From: Trebonia sp.
GTDB taxonomy: Bacteria; Actinomycetota; Actinomycetes; Streptosporangiales; Streptosporangiaceae
Direction of reading: 5' to 3'
Assembly: GCA_030038035.1 (NCBI GenBank)
Contig: JASHPP010000050.1
Span: 1 to 16,139, forward strand
DNA: 16,139 bases
Position numbers and translations under genes: made by a program. Below are positions 1 through 7,071 of the stretch, piece after piece. How positions within the stretch are numbered: position 1 is the first letter of the stretch; the number at the start of each line of letters is the position of its first letter. The notes below the pieces were generated by a model that was not told where the DNA came from, did no database searches, and was given only the letters and a program-made list of their open reading frames with translations.

Positions 1-83
1 ACGGAGCCGGCCTCCCCCCCCAGGGCCGGACCGTGCGCGCGGCGCCCGCTCTCCCCCCCGGCGGGCGCCGCCCCCTTTTCTGG

Positions 84-170
84 CCCAGGCGCGTACCGTT
101 TTTGTCGCGGGCACGGACCGTTTTTGGCTCAGGCGCGGACCGTTGTGCCCTAGGCCCGGACCGCCTCCGG
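84..170. repeat. Degenerate 22-bp tandem repeat array (4 units)
   Basis: Four head-to-tail units (84-105, 106-127, 128-149, 150-170) share the pattern CNNGGCNCGGACCGTTTTTG, centred on the core GGACCGT (GTACCGT in unit 1, GGACCGC in unit 4). Core starts lie at 93, 115, 137 and 158, so spacing is 22, 22 and 21 bp. A further GGACCGT core at 28-34 lies 65 bp before unit 1, close to three more periods, although the DNA between does not keep the unit. No reading frame here looks coding. The function is unknown; a protein-binding array or the remains of a minisatellite are both possible. Confidence 0.6.
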
Positions 171-642
171 TCAGATGTCCTCCCGGCGAGCCACCAGTTA
201 ACGGCATGCGATCGCGGTAACTGATTGAGATCACGAATTGATTACGCCACAGGTCTTTTCAGCGCGGGGATTTCGTCGTAGAACGGTGCTACGGACGTCC
301 GAGCGTCCGGGCACGGCAGCCAGGTACCCACGCGCGACCAGCCGCGGGAGGCGTGTCAGGCCAGGTCAGGACATTAGTGTCCGAGCTGGCTGACAAGAAT
401 CAGGTGCACGCTTGGTAGCCGGGCTGACGTGCTGACGGCGACGGCGCCCCCGCGCGGGGCGCCGTTCGCACGCCTGGGGGGGAAGGGACCTCGCGGCGCC
501 ACCCGCGTCAGTGGCGGGATGCCCCCAAGGATCGCGAGCACGGGCGATAGCCTTGGACCACCTGGCGGGCAGTGCTCAGTGTGATCCGCGCCAGGCTGGC
601 GAATTGCGGGACGGGGCGCCCGCATGGATGGGAGAGGACGCC
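171..642. other. Non-coding stretch upstream of the holin-like gene
   Basis: No frame here has convincing actinobacterial codon bias or a recognisable product. The part from about 196 to 280 is unusually AT-rich for the window. It contains a dyad (AGTTA at 196-200 and TAACT at 218-222) flanking two overlapping perfect palindromes, GCATGC (204-209) and GCGATCGC (208-215), and a TGATT direct repeat (222-226, 239-243). This looks like an operator or intergenic control region, but no regulator can be named. The GC hairpin at 441-465 is listed separately. Confidence 0.4.
441..465. terminator. GC-rich hairpin, possible terminator
   Basis: A perfect 10-bp stem (ACGGCGCCCC at 441-450 with GGGGCGCCGT at 456-465) surrounds a 5-base loop. 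No T-run follows on either strand, so it would be a tail-less actinobacterial terminator or simply an RNA hairpin in the leader of the downstream operon. Its strand and role are undetermined. Confidence 0.35.
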
Positions 643-1134
643 ATGGTCCGCAGCGGAATGCCAGCTGGCGCCGACGGCCAGCAGTCGCTCGGAGACCTCG
701 TCGCGCTCGCGGCCAAGGACATCTCGCAGCTCATTCGCTTCGAGATCAGCCTGGCCAAGAGCGAGCTGCGGATGGACGCGCGGCGGGTCGGGCTCGCGGC
801 CGCGCTCGTCGCGATCGGCCTGTTCGTCGGGTGCCTGGTCATCGTCCTGCTCTGCTTTGCCTTCGCGTACGGCCTCGTCGAGGCGGGCCTGCCCGAATGG
901 GCCGCGTTCCTCATCGTGGCCTTCGTCTGCGTGCTGCTCGGTGCCGTCGCCTGCCTCATCGCCTACCTGAAGGTGCGCAAGGTGACCGGCATGCGGATGA
1001 CCAGGCGGACCATCCAGCAGGACCTGGAGCTGCTGCGCCGCGGCGAGGCGAGCCCGGACGGGACGGGCCCTGCGGTCAGGAACCCGGAGAGCGTGCGCGC
1101 GACCTCCGCGGCCGAGATACCGCGCGCCAGTTAG
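643..1134 (+). CDS. Phage holin family (Holin-X / DUF1469-like) membrane protein
   Basis: A 163-aa small membrane protein. An amphipathic N-terminal region (about 15-48, with LGDLVALAAKDISQLIRFEI and a following K/R/E-rich stretch) precedes two strong hydrophobic segments (about 50-80 and 87-110), then a charged tail. This is the layout of the actinobacterial 'holin superfamily III' proteins, which are chromosomal genes and not evidence of a prophage; their role is unknown. The ATG at 643 is chosen because GGAGAGG (630-636) lies 6 nt upstream. An in-frame ATG at 628 is the alternative. The gene is followed after 16 nt by the hydrolase, as Rv3669 precedes ephE in mycobacteria. I infer a conserved envelope-linked operon but cannot say what this protein does. 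Confidence 0.8.
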   Translation: MVRSGMPAGADGQQSLGDLVALAAKDISQLIRFEISLAKSELRMDARRVGLAAALVAIGLFVGCLVIVLLCFAFAYGLVEAGLPEWAAFLIVAFVCVLLGAVACLIAYLKVRKVTGMRMTRRTIQQDLELLRRGEASPDGTGPAVRNPESVRATSAAEIPRAS

Positions 1135-1150
1135 CCAGGGGTTGAGCCCG

Positions 1151-2119
1151 GTGGCCATGCCATCAGAACCTGTGATCCAGATCGACGGGCCGTGGACGCA
1201 CCGTTCGGTCAGCGCGAACGGAACCCGCTTTCACGTGGCGAGCAGCGGCGAAGGCCCGCTCGTCCTGCTGCTGCACGGCTTCCCTGAGTTCTGGTGGACG
1301 TGGCGGCATCAGCTGGTCTCGCTGTCGGCGGCCGGCTACCGGGCGGTCGCGGCCGACCTTCGCGGCTACGGCGGCAGCGACAAGCCGCCCCGCGGCTACG
1401 ACCTGGTCACCGCCGCGGCCGACGCCGCCGGCCTCATCCGCGCGCTCGGCGAGGCCAACGCGGTCGTCGTCGGCCACGACTGGGGCGGCCTGACCGCGTG
1501 GACGCTCGCCGCCTACTTCCCCAAGTCGGTGCGACGGCTGGCCGTCGTCTCCATGGGACACCCGCTGCGGATGCGCGCTGCGCTCCTGTCGAGCCCGCTG
1601 CGGACCTCAAGGTCGCTGGGTACCTCGCGCGCTCCCGGATCGCCAGGATCGTCCGGGCACGCCGGCTACCCGCTTGCCTTCCAGCTTCCTGTGCTGCCCG
1701 AGCGCCAGCTGGTGCGGGACGGCGGCGCGCTCGTGGGATCGATCCTCTCGTCCTGGTCGGCGCCCGGCTGGCCGGACCAGGACACGATCCGGGTCTACCA
1801 GCGAGCCATGCGGATCCCCCCGGTGGCCCACACCGCGCTGGAGTACCACCGCTGGTTCGCCCGCAGCAGCCTGCGCCCGGATGGCCTGCGGTACGCCAGG
1901 CAGATGCGGTCGCCGGTCGCGGCGCCGACCCTGCACCTGCACGGCGCGGTGGACCCGTGCGTGCCCGCGCAGACCGCGCGCGGCGCGGGCCGCTACGTGG
2001 AGGCACCGTACCGGTGGAAGGTCGTCGAGGGGGCCGGCCACTTCCCCCACGAGGAACGCCCCGGGCTCTTCGACGCCGAACTGATCGGCTGGCTGGCCGA
2101 CCCCGAGCCCGACCGTTGA
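1151..2119 (+). CDS. ephE: Alpha/beta hydrolase, EphE-type putative epoxide hydrolase
   Basis: A 322-aa alpha/beta hydrolase. From the GTG at 1151 it shows the oxyanion motif HGFPEFWWTW (about 42-51), the nucleophile elbow GHDWGG with Asp110, the acid in HGAVDP (Asp268) and the base in GAGHFPHEE (His297). An Asp nucleophile fits epoxide hydrolases (or dehalogenases) rather than esterases. Length and position next to marP match mycobacterial ephE (Rv3670); the substrate is unknown. AGGGG at 1137-1141 lies 9 nt before the GTG; TTG 1142 and ATG 1157 are alternatives. The gene follows the holin-like gene and overlaps DUF309 by 4 nt. Residues about 150-172 (bases 1600-1665) are Ser/Gly/Pro-rich with poor codon bias, while the neighbouring frame there reads well, so a pair of compensating frameshifts is possible. 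Confidence 0.8.
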   Translation: MAMPSEPVIQIDGPWTHRSVSANGTRFHVASSGEGPLVLLLHGFPEFWWTWRHQLVSLSAAGYRAVAADLRGYGGSDKPPRGYDLVTAAADAAGLIRALGEANAVVVGHDWGGLTAWTLAAYFPKSVRRLAVVSMGHPLRMRAALLSSPLRTSRSLGTSRAPGSPGSSGHAGYPLAFQLPVLPERQLVRDGGALVGSILSSWSAPGWPDQDTIRVYQRAMRIPPVAHTALEYHRWFARSSLRPDGLRYARQMRSPVAAPTLHLHGAVDPCVPAQTARGAGRYVEAPYRWKVVEGAGHFPHEERPGLFDAELIGWLADPEPDR

Positions 2120-2667
2120 GCCAGCCGCGTCCGCCGGCGGGCCAGCCGCGGGACAGGGATCCCGCCGGCAGGCCGCGGAACGCGCGGCCCCGCGACGAAC
2201 TCGGCCGGCCGCTTCCCCGCACCGCGGCAGGTGGCGTGGCCCCCATCCCTGACGACCTGACGGTTACTCCCGCCGAGGCGGCGGCGCTCGGCGGGAGCCT
2301 GCTTGCGAACGACCGCCCGTTCCACGCACACGAGGTCTTCGAGGCGGCCTGGAAGTCCTCGGCAGGGCCGGACCGCGAGCTGTGGCGGGGCCTGGCCCAG
2401 ATCGCCGTCGGCCTCACGCACGCCCGCCGCGGCAATGCCCGCGGCGCGGTGGCACTGCTCAGGCGCGGCGCCAGGCGGGTCGGCGACTACGCGGGCAGCA
2501 GCCCGCCAGGCGGGCAGGCGGCCTCCGGCTCCATGCCGCACGGTATCGACGCTGAGTTCGTGGCGGCCGGCGCGGCGGACGTCGCCGCCCGGATCGAGCG
2601 CGATGGCCTGGCGGCCGTCCCGGCGGCCAGGCTGCGGCTCGCGCTGCGCCGCCCCGACGAGGCCTAG
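2116..2667 (+). CDS. DUF309 domain protein
   Basis: A 183-aa protein. The DUF309 signature is clear: FHAHEVFEAAWK at 69-80 and LWRGLAQIAVGLTHARRGN at 89-107. This is a small helical domain whose conserved His/Glu residues suggest metal or ligand binding; no biochemical role is established. The N-terminal stretch RDRDPAGRPRNARPRDELG (12-30) resembles Streptomyces members as I recall them, which favours the TTG at 2116 over the GTG at 2236. That TTG overlaps the hydrolase stop (TTGA), indicating translational coupling. The 3' end meets marP tail to tail: both TAG stops lie within the palindrome CTAG at 2664-2667. This gene is not found between ephE and marP in M. tuberculosis as I recall that locus. 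Confidence 0.82.
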   Translation: MSQPRPPAGQPRDRDPAGRPRNARPRDELGRPLPRTAAGGVAPIPDDLTVTPAEAAALGGSLLANDRPFHAHEVFEAAWKSSAGPDRELWRGLAQIAVGLTHARRGNARGAVALLRRGARRVGDYAGSSPPGGQAASGSMPHGIDAEFVAAGAADVAARIERDGLAAVPAARLRLALRRPDEA

Positions 2668-3896
2668 TCGCAGCCCTGAGTCGAAACGGGGACGGTCTGC
2701 TGCGCGCCGGCGCTCGCGTCGCTGGCCACCTCGGACGCGGTGAGCGCGAACCCCGTGTGGGGCACGCCAACCGCGGCGGCGAAAACGACGCCGTAGACGG
2801 TTCCGGCCGGGCTGAGCAGCGGGCCGCCAGAGTTCCCAGGCTGGACCACCGCGTAGATCTCGTAGATCTCCCGGTCGACCTGGCCGGTCTGATAGATGTC
2901 AGGCCCCACGGCCGACTGCTCCTCCGCGATCCGCGCCGGAACCTGGGTGAACGCGTGATCGAGCGGGTAGCCGGCCACGACCGCCTCCGCCCCGCCTTGC
3001 GCCTCGCCGGCGAACTGCAGCGACGGCAGGTCAAGGCCGGGCACGTAGAGCACGGCGATGTCGACCTGCGGGTCGTAGAAGACGACCGACGCGGGGTACT
3101 TGGCTCCGTCCCTGGTGCTCACCGTCTGGCCCTGCGTCACCCCCGCCACGACGTGCGCGTTGGTCAGCACGTGGTCAGGGGCGTAGACGAAGCCGGAGCC
3201 CTCAATGCTGCGGTCGCAGCTCGGCGCCGTCCCCGTCACCTTGACGACGCTGTCCCTGGCGGCCAGGTATCCGGGGCTGTTCAGCACGGCGGGATTGGGT
3301 GCGGGCACGGTGATCAGCTGCGCGCCGCCGATGTCGCTGAACACCTGCGGGAACGGCCCGCTCGCCAGCATGCGCCGGAACTCGGAGAACATCGTCTTGG
3401 CCTGCGAGGGCATGAGCCTGTCCATCGTCCGCAGCACCATCGAGTTGTTCACCTGCTGCACGACGACGGGGAACGGCGACGCGGTCAGCACCGAGCCGAT
3501 GGCCCAGGCGATGAGCAGCATCGACAGCACGCTGACCGCCGACCCGCCGATGGCGTCAATCGTGGTCGACGAGCGGCCCGTCATCGTCGACCGCATCGCG
3601 GTGCCGATGGACGACGCGATGAACTGACCCAGGATCGCCCCGCTGACCAGCAAGATGACCGCCACCACGTCCTGCTGGGTCTGCCCGGAGACGAGCGCGC
3701 GCGCTATCGCCGGGCCAAATTCGGCGCCGAGCACCGCGCCGCCGACGAAGCCGATGAAGCTCAGCGAGCCGACGATGAAACCCTGACGGTATCCCGAAAC
3801 CGCGAACGCGGCGGCAATCACGATCAGGGCAATGTCGAGCAGATCACCGCGCACGGAGTCCACCGTATCCGGTGTTGTCCGGTGCCGAGGCGCCAT
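2664..3896 (-). CDS. marP: MarP-like membrane serine protease (CvpA domain + trypsin-like)
   Basis: A 410-aa protein. An N-terminal CvpA/colicin V-like domain with four hydrophobic segments (about 19-35, 40-58, 76-98, 117-140) is followed by a linker and a chymotrypsin-fold protease. The catalytic triad is His248 (TNAHVVAG), Asp279 (PQVDIAVLY) and Ser356 (QPGNSGGPL). Cys227 and Cys409 are placed like the activating disulfide of mycobacterial MarP (Rv3671c). MarP is a periplasmic protease needed for acid and oxidative stress resistance, in part by processing cell-wall hydrolases; that role is transferred from the family. The ATG at 3896 has no Shine-Dalgarno but a TATTCT -10-like box 11 nt upstream. 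GTG codons at 3863 and 3854 are alternatives, since homologues often start just before the DILL/DIAL segment. It converges with DUF309 and follows the AbiEi-like gene by 20 nt. Confidence 0.9.
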   Translation of the reverse strand: MAPRHRTTPDTVDSVRGDLLDIALIVIAAAFAVSGYRQGFIVGSLSFIGFVGGAVLGAEFGPAIARALVSGQTQQDVVAVILLVSGAILGQFIASSIGTAMRSTMTGRSSTTIDAIGGSAVSVLSMLLIAWAIGSVLTASPFPVVVQQVNNSMVLRTMDRLMPSQAKTMFSEFRRMLASGPFPQVFSDIGGAQLITVPAPNPAVLNSPGYLAARDSVVKVTGTAPSCDRSIEGSGFVYAPDHVLTNAHVVAGVTQGQTVSTRDGAKYPASVVFYDPQVDIAVLYVPGLDLPSLQFAGEAQGGAEAVVAGYPLDHAFTQVPARIAEEQSAVGPDIYQTGQVDREIYEIYAVVQPGNSGGPLLSPAGTVYGVVFAAAVGVPHTGFALTASEVASDASAGAQQTVPVSTQGCD

Positions 3897-3916
3897 CGCC
3901 GCGCGTGAGAATACCG

Positions 3917-4945
3917 TTACGATTCCGTTCTGCGCTCCTGCCGCGGCCTGCCCTGGCGCGGCGCTGACCGCCGCTCAGCGCCGACAGCACAGCCGGGCCG
4001 CCGGCAGGGGTGCGGCCGGCCCTGCCAGCCGCTACGGCGCAGCAGCGCGGCCACCATGGCCGCGCTCACGCAGGCGCGCTCGGTGACGTCGACGAGGCCG
4101 AAGCGGAAGGTACGGGCATCGTCGGACACGAGGTTGACGTTGTCGCGGTGCTTGTCCTGCCGGATCTGCTCGGGCGGGTGGTAGGCGGCACCGTCGAGTT
4201 CGACGCAGACGCCGTATCCGGGGTACCAGTTGTCCTTGTAGTGGGTCTTGCCTTCGATGGTCCGGCGCGCCTGGCGCCGGGCCTCGGGCAGCCCGTGGGC
4301 GCGTTCGACGTCGCGGGCGTAGCGGCGCTCCAGCGGGAAATGAGCGCCCTCCGCCGCGTCGGCGAGCGCTTCGGTTAGCCAGGCGCGCCAGCGGAACCGG
4401 CTGCGGGCGGCCAGTGCCTCGCGAAGCATCCCGGCCGTGGCGAGGTCCCTGGACAGCGCACGGGAGATCCAGCCGTAGGCCTCATCGAAGGTCCTGGCCG
4501 CCGCGACGAGGTCGAGCACGGTGTCCTCGATCCGGGTGCGCGGCAGCTGCCATGGCGGCAGGCGCTGCGGGCGGCTCAGGTCCGACCGGTGGATCACCAC
4601 ACCGCGGATGGGCTTGTCCTGGGCGGGGCGGCGGCTGTGCGGAACGGTCAGGTGAACGTTCGCGGCTGGCTTGTCGATGAGGCCGTGCAGTTCCGCCGCC
4701 GTCTCGTGGCTGAGCATCGCCCCCGCCCCCGCGCGCCGCACGGCCGCCCACAGCCTCGCTTCGCGTGGCGCCTCGCCGGTGAAGGTGGCATACACCCCCC
4801 GGTGCATCCGCCGCCACCGGCCGGATTTGAGGCGACGCTCGACCCCCCGGGTAGAGATGTCACCAAGGCGCGCCTCAGGGCGCGCTACTATCCCACGCTG
4901 CGCGTCGAGCAACAGAATCCAGTCACGGTACGCGTACTCATCCAT
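3917..4945 (-). CDS. AbiEi-like winged-helix + DUF559/Vsr-like nuclease-fold protein
   Basis: A 342-aa protein. The N-terminus (about 15-55, GRWRRMHRGVYATF) resembles the AbiEi antitoxin winged helix. The middle (about 60-170) has the usual AbiEi features (SHETAAELHGL, RIEDTVLDL). The C-terminal part is PD-(D/E)XK-like: Glu206, then CVELDGAAYH (Glu249, Asp251, His255) and DKHRDN (264-269), as in DUF559/Vsr nucleases. No AbiEii toxin lies beside it, so it is an orphan; many actinobacteria carry such orphans and their function is unproven. The last 35 residues are Arg/Pro-rich. The ATG at 4945 has no Shine-Dalgarno but a CACGCT box 6 nt upstream, suggesting a leaderless start. It is inserted between marP and the Nudix gene, which adjoin in M. 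tuberculosis as I recall. The nuclease reading is inferred from motifs only. Confidence 0.75.
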   Translation of the reverse strand: MDEYAYRDWILLLDAQRGIVARPEARLGDISTRGVERRLKSGRWRRMHRGVYATFTGEAPREARLWAAVRRAGAGAMLSHETAAELHGLIDKPAANVHLTVPHSRRPAQDKPIRGVVIHRSDLSRPQRLPPWQLPRTRIEDTVLDLVAAARTFDEAYGWISRALSRDLATAGMLREALAARSRFRWRAWLTEALADAAEGAHFPLERRYARDVERAHGLPEARRQARRTIEGKTHYKDNWYPGYGVCVELDGAAYHPPEQIRQDKHRDNVNLVSDDARTFRFGLVDVTERACVSAAMVAALLRRSGWQGRPHPCRRPGCAVGAERRSAPRQGRPRQERRTES

Positions 4946-5017
4946 ACATTCAGCGTGACCGTTCGCACGTAGCTCACGCCAGACCGAGTTCCCAGCCTGT
5001 GGATAACCCGGAAATTA

Positions 5018-5071
5018 GAGGATGTGGGATAGAAAACCACCAATAGCGGTGGGTTTCTATCCCACATCCTC
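5018..5071. terminator. Long hairpin, bidirectional intrinsic terminator
   Basis: Two 24-nt arms (5018-5041 and 5048-5071) pair with one mismatch around the loop AATAGC. The inner core is CCACC/GGTGG followed by TTTTCTAT on the minus strand and GTTTCTAT on the plus strand, so each strand has a short U-rich run after a stable core. It sits 12 nt past the Nudix stop and should end the nth-Nudix transcript before the AbiEi-like gene. The AT-rich outer arms are longer than a terminator needs, so it might instead derive from a small palindromic repeat. Confidence 0.7.
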
Positions 5072-5083
5072 AGATTGTGGTCG

Positions 5084-5755
5084 TCAGGCGGCGCCTTCGG
5101 GGAGTTCCCAGACGGTGGCCGCGTCCCACGGGCGCTCCCAGCCGGCCAGCGCGAGCAGGCGGTCGACGAGAAGCGCGGTGAACCCCCAGATCACCATGGA
5201 GCCGATGCGGAACGCGGGGCCGGTGCGCCCGCTGGGATGGCGGTACGTCACCCGGTGCCGCGGGTCGGCCAGGTCGGCCACCGGGATCCGCTCGACGGCG
5301 GCCACCTCCGCGGTATCCATCGGCCGCACCGCGCAGGGCTCGCGCCACCAGGCGAGCACAGGCACCACGCGGAACTCGCTTCGCACGATGAACAGCTCCG
5401 GCAGCGTGGCGAGCACCTCTACACCGCCGGGATCGAGGCCGGTTTCCTCAGCCGCCTCCCGCAGGGCGGCGGCGACCGGGCCGTCGTCGCCGTCCTCGAT
5501 CGCGCCGCCGGGAAACGCGGGCTGCCCAGGGTGCCGGCGCAGCCCCTCGCTGCGCTGGATGAACAGCAGGTCAGGCCCGTACGGTCCGTCACAGAAAAGA
5601 ACGAGCACGGCCGACCGGCGGCCCCCGGCCGCGGGCGGGCGCACCACGCGCGGCACGTCCATCGTGGCCGCGGTGACCGCCAGGTCTCGCAGCCAGGCCG
5701 GCGCCCCGCCGTCCGGCGCGTGAGCCCCTGGCGCCCGCCCGTTTCCCGTCGTCAC
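5084..5755 (-). CDS. Nudix hydrolase, CoA pyrophosphatase type
   Basis: A 223-aa protein. The Nudix box is intact (REAAEETGL at 99-107, with [11 protein letters not shown] before it). Just upstream, [17 protein letters not shown] (68-84) is the signature of the CoA-pyrophosphatase (UPF0035) Nudix group, which cleaves CoA to phosphopantetheine and 3',5'-ADP. The open frame extends far upstream, but the start is placed at GTG 5755 because it overlaps the nth stop as GTGA, a typical coupled junction. It corresponds by position to Rv3672c of M. tuberculosis, between marP and nth, although here the thioredoxin-like neighbour is missing. Substrate is inferred from motif only; the enzyme is expected in the cytoplasm. 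Confidence 0.88.
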   Translation of the reverse strand: MTTGNGRAPGAHAPDGGAPAWLRDLAVTAATMDVPRVVRPPAAGGRRSAVLVLFCDGPYGPDLLFIQRSEGLRRHPGQPAFPGGAIEDGDDGPVAAALREAAEETGLDPGGVEVLATLPELFIVRSEFRVVPVLAWWREPCAVRPMDTAEVAAVERIPVADLADPRHRVTYRHPSGRTGPAFRIGSMVIWGFTALLVDRLLALAGWERPWDAATVWELPEGAA

Positions 5756-6468
5756 GAGAACGGGCCTGCCTTGACGAGCTTCACCGCGGTCGCCGCGTCG
5801 GTTGGGCCGAGCCCGAACGACGGGCACCAGTCGGCCACCGGGCAGGCGCCGCACGCGGGCTTGCGGGCGTGACAGATCCTGCGGCCGTGCCAGATCAGCC
5901 GGTGCGACAGCATCACCCACTCCGACTTCGGGAACAGCTCGCCCACCTCGGCCTCCACCTTGACCGGATCGTCGCTCGTCGTCCACCCGAACCGCCGGGA
6001 CAGCCGCCCGAAGTGCGTGTCCACCGTGATGCCGGGGATCCCGTACGCGTTGCCGAGCACCACGTTGGCGGTCTTGCGGCCCACGCCGGGCAGCGTGACC
6101 ATGTCGTCGAGCTTGCGCGGCACCTTTCCGCCGAACCGGTCGCGCAGCGCCGCCGACAGCCCCATCACCGACTTGGTCTTCGCGCGGAAGAACCCGGTCG
6201 GCTTGAGGATCTCCTCGACATCCTCGGGGTTGGCGGCCGCCAGGTCCTCGGGCGTCGGGTACTTGGCGAACAAGATCGGGGTCGTGCGGTTGACCCCCTT
6301 GTCGGTGGTCTGCGCGGACAGCACCGTGGCGACAAGCAGCTGGAACGGGTTCTGGAAGTCCAGCTCGATGTGCGCGTCCGGGTAGGTCTCGGCCAGGACC
6401 CTGTTGATCTTCCTGGCGCGCCGCACAAGCGCCGCGTGCGTCTCGGGCTCTGTCTTCTTGACCGCCAT
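5752..6468 (-). CDS. nth: Endonuclease III (DNA glycosylase / AP lyase)
   Basis: A 238-aa base-excision repair enzyme that removes oxidised pyrimidines and nicks at abasic sites. The helix-hairpin-helix [13 protein letters not shown] (126-138) carries the catalytic Lys132. [10 protein letters not shown] carries Asp150. The iron-sulphur cluster loop C-x6-C-x2-C-x5-C is complete (Cys199, 206, 209, 215). Length is normal for actinobacterial Nth. The ATG at 6468 has no Shine-Dalgarno; TACGCT at 6481-6476 lies 7 nt upstream, consistent with its own leaderless transcript. It overlaps the Nudix gene by 4 nt (GTGA), so the two are co-translated. The erm gene lies 44 nt upstream on the same strand and could also feed into it. 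Confidence 0.97.
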   Translation of the reverse strand: MAVKKTEPETHAALVRRARKINRVLAETYPDAHIELDFQNPFQLLVATVLSAQTTDKGVNRTTPILFAKYPTPEDLAAANPEDVEEILKPTGFFRAKTKSVMGLSAALRDRFGGKVPRKLDDMVTLPGVGRKTANVVLGNAYGIPGITVDTHFGRLSRRFGWTTSDDPVKVEAEVGELFPKSEWVMLSHRLIWHGRRICHARKPACGACPVADWCPSFGLGPTDAATAVKLVKAGPFS

Positions 6469-6475
6469 GGGACTT

Positions 6476-6481
6476 AGCGTA
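6476..6481 (-). promoter_or_regulatory. Putative -10 (TACGCT) for nth, leaderless
   Basis: TACGCT on the minus strand is followed by 7 nt (AAGTCCC) and the nth ATG. It matches the TANNNT -10 consensus, and the spacing puts the transcription start at or next to the ATG. No clear -35 is visible. Confidence 0.45.
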
Positions 6482-6512
6482 CGGCCCGCCAGGCAGGGCG
6501 GTCGCCACTGCG

Positions 6513-7037
6513 CTACCGCCGGCGTCTTATCGCCAGCACGGCGCAGTCGACGCGGGGCCGCGGCTGGAAAGCGCGCCGCGGGAGCGCGAGCCCGGCGGCT
6601 GTCCTGAACCGGCCTGGCACGGCACCGCGGGAAAGGTACTCGCGTACCACCGCACGCTGCAGCACGAGATCGGCGGCGGCCAGCTTGCTGTCCCGCGCCA
6701 TCAGCAGCGCGAGCAACGCGGCCGTGATCGAGAACGGCGGGTTCGCCACGACCCGAAACGGCCGCCCGGGCAGCCGCAGTTCGGCCGCGTCCGCGTTGAT
6801 CACCGTCGCGCCCGGGAACCGCTGCCGCAGCACGCGCGCCCGCCTGGCGTGCAGCTCGACCGCGATCACCCGCGCTCCCGCGCGCAGCAGGGGCCCGGTC
6901 AGCGCGCCTTCGCCGGCTCCGATGTCGAGCACGAGCTCGCCTGGCCGTATCCCGGCCGCCGCGACGATGCGCGCGGCCCAGTCGTCATCGAGCCGGTGCC
7001 AGCCCCACGTCCGGCCTGACCGCCCGGCGGCGGACAC
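6513..7037 (-). CDS. Erm(37)-like 23S rRNA adenine N6-methyltransferase
   Basis: A 174-aa SAM-dependent methylase of the Erm/KsgA family. Motif I is DIGAGEGAL (38-46); Glu61 and Asp83 follow as ribose and adenine contacts, and ANPPFSIT (98-105) is the catalytic motif IV. The N-terminus [19 protein letters not shown] (5-23), the QRAV and LPRRAF blocks and the lack of the usual C-terminal domain all recall Erm(37) of M. tuberculosis (179 aa). Erm enzymes methylate A2058 or its neighbours and give macrolide-lincosamide-streptogramin resistance, so intrinsic macrolide resistance is likely. The GTG at 7037 lies inside a short upstream ORF in another frame, with only a weak GATGG 6 nt before it, so translation may depend on that leader (see that entry). 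Confidence 0.85.
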   Translation of the reverse strand: MSAAGRSGRTWGWHRLDDDWAARIVAAAGIRPGELVLDIGAGEGALTGPLLRAGARVIAVELHARRARVLRQRFPGATVINADAAELRLPGRPFRVVANPPFSITAALLALLMARDSKLAAADLVLQRAVVREYLSRGAVPGRFRTAAGLALPRRAFQPRPRVDCAVLAIRRRR

Positions 7038-7065
7038 GGCGGACCATCACGATGAACATGCCCAC
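6985..7065 (-). CDS. Candidate erm leader peptide (26 aa)
   Basis: A short ORF whose GTG at 7065 lies exactly 6 nt after the TACGGT -10; an in-frame ATG at 7059 is the alternative. The peptide begins [14 protein letters not shown] and ends at TGA 6987-6985, after running 53 nt into erm in a different frame. Known Erm leaders stall ribosomes with macrolide bound, and Arg/Lys-X-Arg/Lys motifs are a recognised macrolide arrest signal; VRRVRRR holds several. The hydrophobic start resembles that of ErmCL (MGIFSIFVI). The ORF is the tail of a longer chance frame antisense to the dehydrogenase, so coding statistics cannot support it. Support comes from promoter spacing, motif and position only. Confidence 0.5.
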   Translation of the reverse strand: MGMFIVMVRRVRRRAVRPDVGLAPAR

Positions 7066-7071
7066 GCGCAG

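Noticed and set aside
33..625. Short open frames in the left intergenic DNA
   Set aside because: One lies over the 22-bp repeat array and another over the GC hairpin. Neither has a start signal or recognisable product.
643..1134. Prophage remnant suggested by the holin name
   Set aside because: No other phage genes are present, and this family is a normal chromosomal neighbour of ephE and marP in actinobacteria.
508..1158. 216-aa minus-strand frame opposite the holin-like gene
   Set aside because: The plus-strand gene has a Shine-Dalgarno, two membrane segments and operon context, while the minus-strand frame has no domain and a shadow-like composition.
4888..4896. CTATCCCAC shared by the AbiEi-like coding region and the hairpin at 5018-5071
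   Set aside because: A 9-base match over this distance can arise by chance, and it lies inside coding sequence without symmetry.
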